DNA of 16,794 bases, from positions 1 through 16,794 of the forward strand of contig DVOF01000175.1 in the NCBI GenBank assembly GCA_018713805.1. Reading direction: 5' to 3'. The DNA is from Candidatus Aphodoplasma excrementigallinarum. Lineage in GTDB: Bacteria > Bacillota > Clostridia > UBA1381 > UMGS1253. Position numbers and translations under genes: made by a program. Each line of letters begins with the position of its first letter. Position 1 is the stretch's first letter. The notes beneath the pieces were generated by a model. That model searched no databases and was not told where the DNA came from. It saw only the letters and a list, made by a program, of their open reading frames with translations. Positions 14,536 through 16,794 of this stretch are shown in pieces.

Positions 14536-15000
14536 TCATAAATAGATTATCTGTAGGCCCTTCCGCTTTGCATACTGCACGGTATAGTTCGTCCCGCCGC
14601 TACGACGGCGCAGATAGCAGATGCAGTACGCGCTCTGGTCAACCAGGCTCCGGTTACGCTCGTACATACACCAGGCAGTGTAAGCGTCGGAGATGTAGGT
14701 CACACCGTCTGCATTTGACAGAATATGCTGGTAGAGCTGTTTCTGATATTTGTTGTAATACTTTGCCTGCGTCCGGCAGGGCAGGATCAGCAGCAGCTTA
14801 ATCCCCGGCAGGCGCTGGCGCGCCTTCAGCACGCTGATGGCAGCCAGCGTGTCGAACCCCAGTGCGCCGCCGCAGTAGAACTGCGTTATGCCCTGCCCGG
14901 CCAGCGCGTCGATCTGTGCGGCAAGCTTTTCGGCTATGGCGGCCTCCTCACGGGGAGGGAGCTGCCTGTGACCGGTAAAGCAACAGGATTTCCCTTTCAA
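14536..15000 (-). CDS. SLOG-superfamily (DUF1273-type) protein
   Basis: 154 residues from a TTG at 15000, chosen because GGGGGG (15014-15009 on the minus strand) lies eight bases upstream and MKGKSCCFTGHR is how family members begin. An ATG at 15033 would add 11 residues, overlap the ispE end and lack a good ribosome binding site. Motifs are CCFTGHRQLP (residues 6-15), the glycine-rich YCGGALGFDTLAA (about 42-55), ILPCRTQAKYY, MYERNRSLVDQSAYCICYL and RRSGGTNYTVQYAKRKG. This is the Rossmann-like SLOG fold of the DprA/LOG relatives, thought to bind nucleotides or their derivatives; the DUF1273/YspA branch has no settled biochemical role. It is probably co-transcribed with ispE, 20 bases upstream. 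Confidence 0.85.
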   Translation of the reverse strand: MKGKSCCFTGHRQLPPREEAAIAEKLAAQIDALAGQGITQFYCGGALGFDTLAAISVLKARQRLPGIKLLLILPCRTQAKYYNKYQKQLYQHILSNADGVTYISDAYTAWCMYERNRSLVDQSAYCICYLRRRSGGTNYTVQYAKRKGLQIIYL

Positions 15001-15008
15001 TGTTATCG

Positions 15009-15014
15009 CCCCCC
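15009..15014 (-). promoter_or_regulatory. Ribosome binding site setting a TTG start for the SLOG gene
   Basis: GGGGGG on the minus strand lies eight bases before the TTG at 15000-14998. The competing ATG at 15033 has only a GTGGG directly abutting it. Confidence 0.55.
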
Positions 15015-15020
15015 AACGTC

Positions 15021-15869
15021 TTATCTTGTCCATCCCACATAGGTGAAAAACCGTTTCCGGAACGGCGCCGCCGCCTTTTTCGCCTGCTCATAGCTGTCGA
15101 ACAGCGCAAAAACGGAAGGCCCGCTCCCGCTCATCAGCGCGCCAAGCGCGCCGCTGTTTAATAGATCCTGTTTAATCCGCCCGACGATGGGGTGCATGGG
15201 AACGGTTACCTCCTCCATGACATTGACCATATTTGAAGCCAGCAGGCTAACGTCCCGCTGCTTCAGCGCGCTGGTGAGCAGGACGGCGTCAGGCCGCCTT
15301 TTGAGCCCCGTACTGTCAATTTTTTTATACACGCTCGGCGTCGATACGCTAAACGGCGGCTTGACAAGTACGACGGCTGTGCGCGGCAGAGAGGGCAGCG
15401 GCGTGAGCACCTCGCCGATTCCGCGCGCAAGCATCGTCCCGCCCAAAACGCAGTAAGGCACATCCGCGCCGAGTGAAACGGCGATGGCGCAAAGCTGCTC
15501 CGGCGTGAGATTTGTCCCATACAGTTTGTTCAGCCCAATGAGTACGGCTGCGCCGTTCCCGCTTCCGCCCGCCAGCCCCGCGCCCACAGGTATCCGCTTG
15601 GCGATGTCGATAGCGGCTCCGCCGGAAATGCCGCAGGCGGAGAAGAAGGCCTGCGCCGCCTTGTAGGCAATGTTGCGCTCATCGGTCGGTAGAAAGCCGA
15701 GATTCGTTTTCAGCGTAATGCCGGACGGCATTTTTTCTATGGTAATGCTGTCGCAAAGGCCGCACTGCGCCATGATCATCTCGACTTCATGATAGCCGTC
15801 GTCACGTCTGCCTGTCACGTCCAGGCATAGATTTATTTTTGCATGCGAATTGACGATTATTTTATCCAT
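15021..15869 (-). CDS. ispE: 4-diphosphocytidyl-2-C-methyl-D-erythritol kinase IspE
   Basis: 282 residues from the ATG at 15869, with AGGAG nine bases upstream; a longer frame to 15938 crosses the promoter. IspE phosphorylates CDP-ME with ATP in the non-mevalonate (MEP) route to isoprenoids, in the cytoplasm. GHMP-kinase features are in order: SHAKINLCLDVTGRRDDGYH with Lys11, the ATP-binding glycine-rich loop PVGAGLAGGSGNGAAVL (94-110), catalytic Asp136 in LGADVPYCV, and the C-terminal GALMSGSGPSVFALF loop. The length is typical. The Asn in the glycine loop (GSGN) is like the Escherichia coli enzyme (GSSN), so it is not a defect. It is likely the first gene of a two-gene unit with the SLOG gene, and divergent from the PhnP-like gene. 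Confidence 0.96.
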   Translation of the reverse strand: MDKIIVNSHAKINLCLDVTGRRDDGYHEVEMIMAQCGLCDSITIEKMPSGITLKTNLGFLPTDERNIAYKAAQAFFSACGISGGAAIDIAKRIPVGAGLAGGSGNGAAVLIGLNKLYGTNLTPEQLCAIAVSLGADVPYCVLGGTMLARGIGEVLTPLPSLPRTAVVLVKPPFSVSTPSVYKKIDSTGLKRRPDAVLLTSALKQRDVSLLASNMVNVMEEVTVPMHPIVGRIKQDLLNSGALGALMSGSGPSVFALFDSYEQAKKAAAPFRKRFFTYVGWTR

Positions 15870-15928
15870 GATGGTTTTCTCCTGTGGCCGTAAAAGCCGG
15901 AATAGTGAGCTGCTCCTTATTACGCAAC

Positions 15929-15957
15929 AGTATACCATAAAAGCGTGCTAAGGTAAA
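15929..15957 (-). promoter_or_regulatory. Promoter of ispE
   Basis: Read on the minus strand: TTTACC (15957-15952), a 17-base spacer, then TATACT (15934-15929) preceded by TGG, an extended -10. This gives a leader of about 50 bases before the ATG at 15869. Confidence 0.65.
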
Positions 15958-15976
15958 TATTGATTTTTGTAATCAT

Positions 15977-16005
15977 TTTTGCTAAGATTAAAAAAGTAAT
16001 ATAAA
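15977..16005 (+). promoter_or_regulatory. Weak candidate promoter of the PhnP-like gene
   Basis: TATAAA (16000-16005) with TTTTGC (15977-15982) 17 bases upstream, in an AT-rich stretch between divergent genes. The -35 match is poor; the strong ribosome binding site GGGGAGGG follows at 16008-16015. Confidence 0.35.
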
Positions 16006-16022
16006 AGTGGGGAGGGAACGAC

Positions 16023-16794
16023 ATGGAACTGAAGTATTTAGGGACGGCGGCCTCGGAGGGGATGCCGTCCCTGTTTTGTAACTGTGAGGCCTGCGCACGC
16101 GCGCGGCATGCAGGCGGCCGCAACATCCGTACACGCGCGCAGGCGATTGTGGACGGGAAGGTACTGCTCGACTTTGGGCCGGACACGTTTATGCACGTGC
16201 TTGCACACGGCGTCCCGCTGTATCGGGTGCAGACCTGCCTGGTGACGCACGCCCACTCCGACCACCTGTTCGCGCCCGACCTGACGCGGCGCACGCCCAT
16301 ACTGGCGACGGTTGAGGTAAACCCGCTCACAATCTATGGCAGCGCTGCGACCGGACAACAGGTTGCGGGGATTATGAAAGATACGCTTGCTGGGCGCGTG
16401 GAGTTTGCGCTTGTGGAGCCATATGCAGCATTTGAGGCGGAGGGATACCGGATTACGCCGCTTAAAGCAAACCACGCGCCGGAGCTGGAGCCGCTCAACT
16501 ACCTGATCAGCAAGGACGGCGCGACGCTGTTGTACGCGCACGACACCGGCTATTGGGGGGAGGAAACGTGGCGGTTTTTCGAGAAAGGGCGCCCGCGTTT
16601 GCAGTTTGCGTCGTTTGATTGTACGATGGGCGTGCTTGACAGCAGGAAGAACCACATGGGGCTCAAAACGGCTCTTGAAGTGCGGGACAGGCTCGCGGAT
16701 ATTGGCTGTATCGACAGTTCGACCATTTGCTGTGTCAGCCATATTTCCCATAAAGCCAAGATGACCTATGATGAGTTTGCACCCATTGTAGAAC
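16023..16794 (+). CDS. PhnP-like metallo-beta-lactamase-fold phosphodiesterase (3' partial)
   Basis: The frame from ATG 16023 (GGGGAGGG eight bases upstream) stays open to the right edge, showing 257 residues. PhnP of E. coli is about 252 long, so only a short tail is missing. The N-terminal MPSLFCNCEACARARHAGG (Cys19, Cys21, Cys24) corresponds to the structural zinc site of PhnP (GCECAACARAR). Metal ligands of the active site are present: THAHSDH (His76, His78, Asp80, His81), His151 (LKANHAPE), Asp174 (YAHDTGYW), and the C-terminal CVSHISHK with His240/His243. PhnP cleaves ribosyl cyclic phosphates in phosphonate degradation, but no phn genes are near, so the substrate here may be another cyclic phosphodiester. 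It is cytoplasmic and divergent from ispE. Confidence 0.9.
   Translation, partial: MELKYLGTAASEGMPSLFCNCEACARARHAGGRNIRTRAQAIVDGKVLLDFGPDTFMHVLAHGVPLYRVQTCLVTHAHSDHLFAPDLTRRTPILATVEVNPLTIYGSAATGQQVAGIMKDTLAGRVEFALVEPYAAFEAEGYRITPLKANHAPELEPLNYLISKDGATLLYAHDTGYWGEETWRFFEKGRPRLQFASFDCTMGVLDSRKNHMGLKTALEVRDRLADIGCIDSSTICCVSHISHKAKMTYDEFAPIVE

Noticed and set aside
15537..15590. IspE glycine-rich loop reads GGSGNGAAVL with Asn where many homologues have Asp, suggesting an inactive kinase.
   Set aside because: The E. coli enzyme also has Asn here (GGGSSNAATVL). The catalytic Asp is in the LGADVP motif, which is intact (Asp136).
1..16794. Mobile element, prophage, CRISPR, toxin-antitoxin or defence system.
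   Set aside because: No transposase, integrase, terminal repeats, spaced repeat array, nuclease or toxin-like pair is seen. The SLOG protein here is of the DUF1273 type next to ispE, without the effector genes that accompany SLOG domains in defence islands.

Overview
The window looks like chromosomal DNA of a Gram-positive, Firmicutes-type anaerobe, most likely a member of the Clostridia with moderately high G+C coding sequence. The reasons are S-layer homology (SLH) domains, a copper-amine-oxidase-like 'stalk' domain protein, strong AGGAGG-type ribosome binding sites, frequent TTG and GTG starts, and a dgt-like / dnaG / sigA gene order. I see no rRNA, tRNA, CRISPR array, transposase or phage gene, and no gene-free stretch longer than about 200 bases.

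Left part (1-2713): the 3' end of a surface protein (DUF6273-like module plus two stalk-domain repeats) with its terminator. It is followed by a secreted protein with three SLH repeats fused to an AlgX/DltD/DHHW-like SGNH domain, also closed by a terminator.

Exporter operon (2716-7092): a strong extended -10 promoter overlaps a MarR-type inverted repeat and drives a MarR regulator, two ABC exporter half-transporters and a small cupin. The start and stop codons of the first three genes overlap. The two ATPases are complementary: the first has Asp and Gln in place of the catalytic Glu and the switch His, and the second has the consensus residues but a degenerate SQGQ signature. This is the pattern of a heterodimeric exporter with one degenerate ATP site.

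Middle (7093-9817): an XRE regulator with membrane segments has an elaborate repeat-rich promoter region. It converges across a bidirectional terminator with an alpha/beta hydrolase on the minus strand. A dGTPase-like HD phosphohydrolase is transcribed divergently from that hydrolase.

Replication/transcription core (9818-12948): dnaG (TTG start) and the housekeeping sigma factor gene overlap by ATGA and end at a terminator. In front of dnaG lies a sequence that fits the Bacillus sigma-H promoter consensus at both elements.

Right part (12949-16794): a NAT_N/GNAT_C acyltransferase-like protein sits directly behind the sigA terminator with no visible room for its own promoter, and is followed by a six-helix membrane protein. 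A bidirectional terminator separates these from a minus-strand pair, ispE (MEP isoprenoid pathway) followed by a small SLOG (DUF1273-type) protein. A PhnP-like metallo-beta-lactamase-fold hydrolase, divergent from ispE, runs off the right edge.

Most of the window is ordinary housekeeping and accessory content. The items most worth a second look are the sigma-H-like promoter before dnaG-sigA, the repeat-rich control region of the XRE gene, the promoterless position and unclear start of the acyltransferase gene, and the SLH-SGNH fusion.
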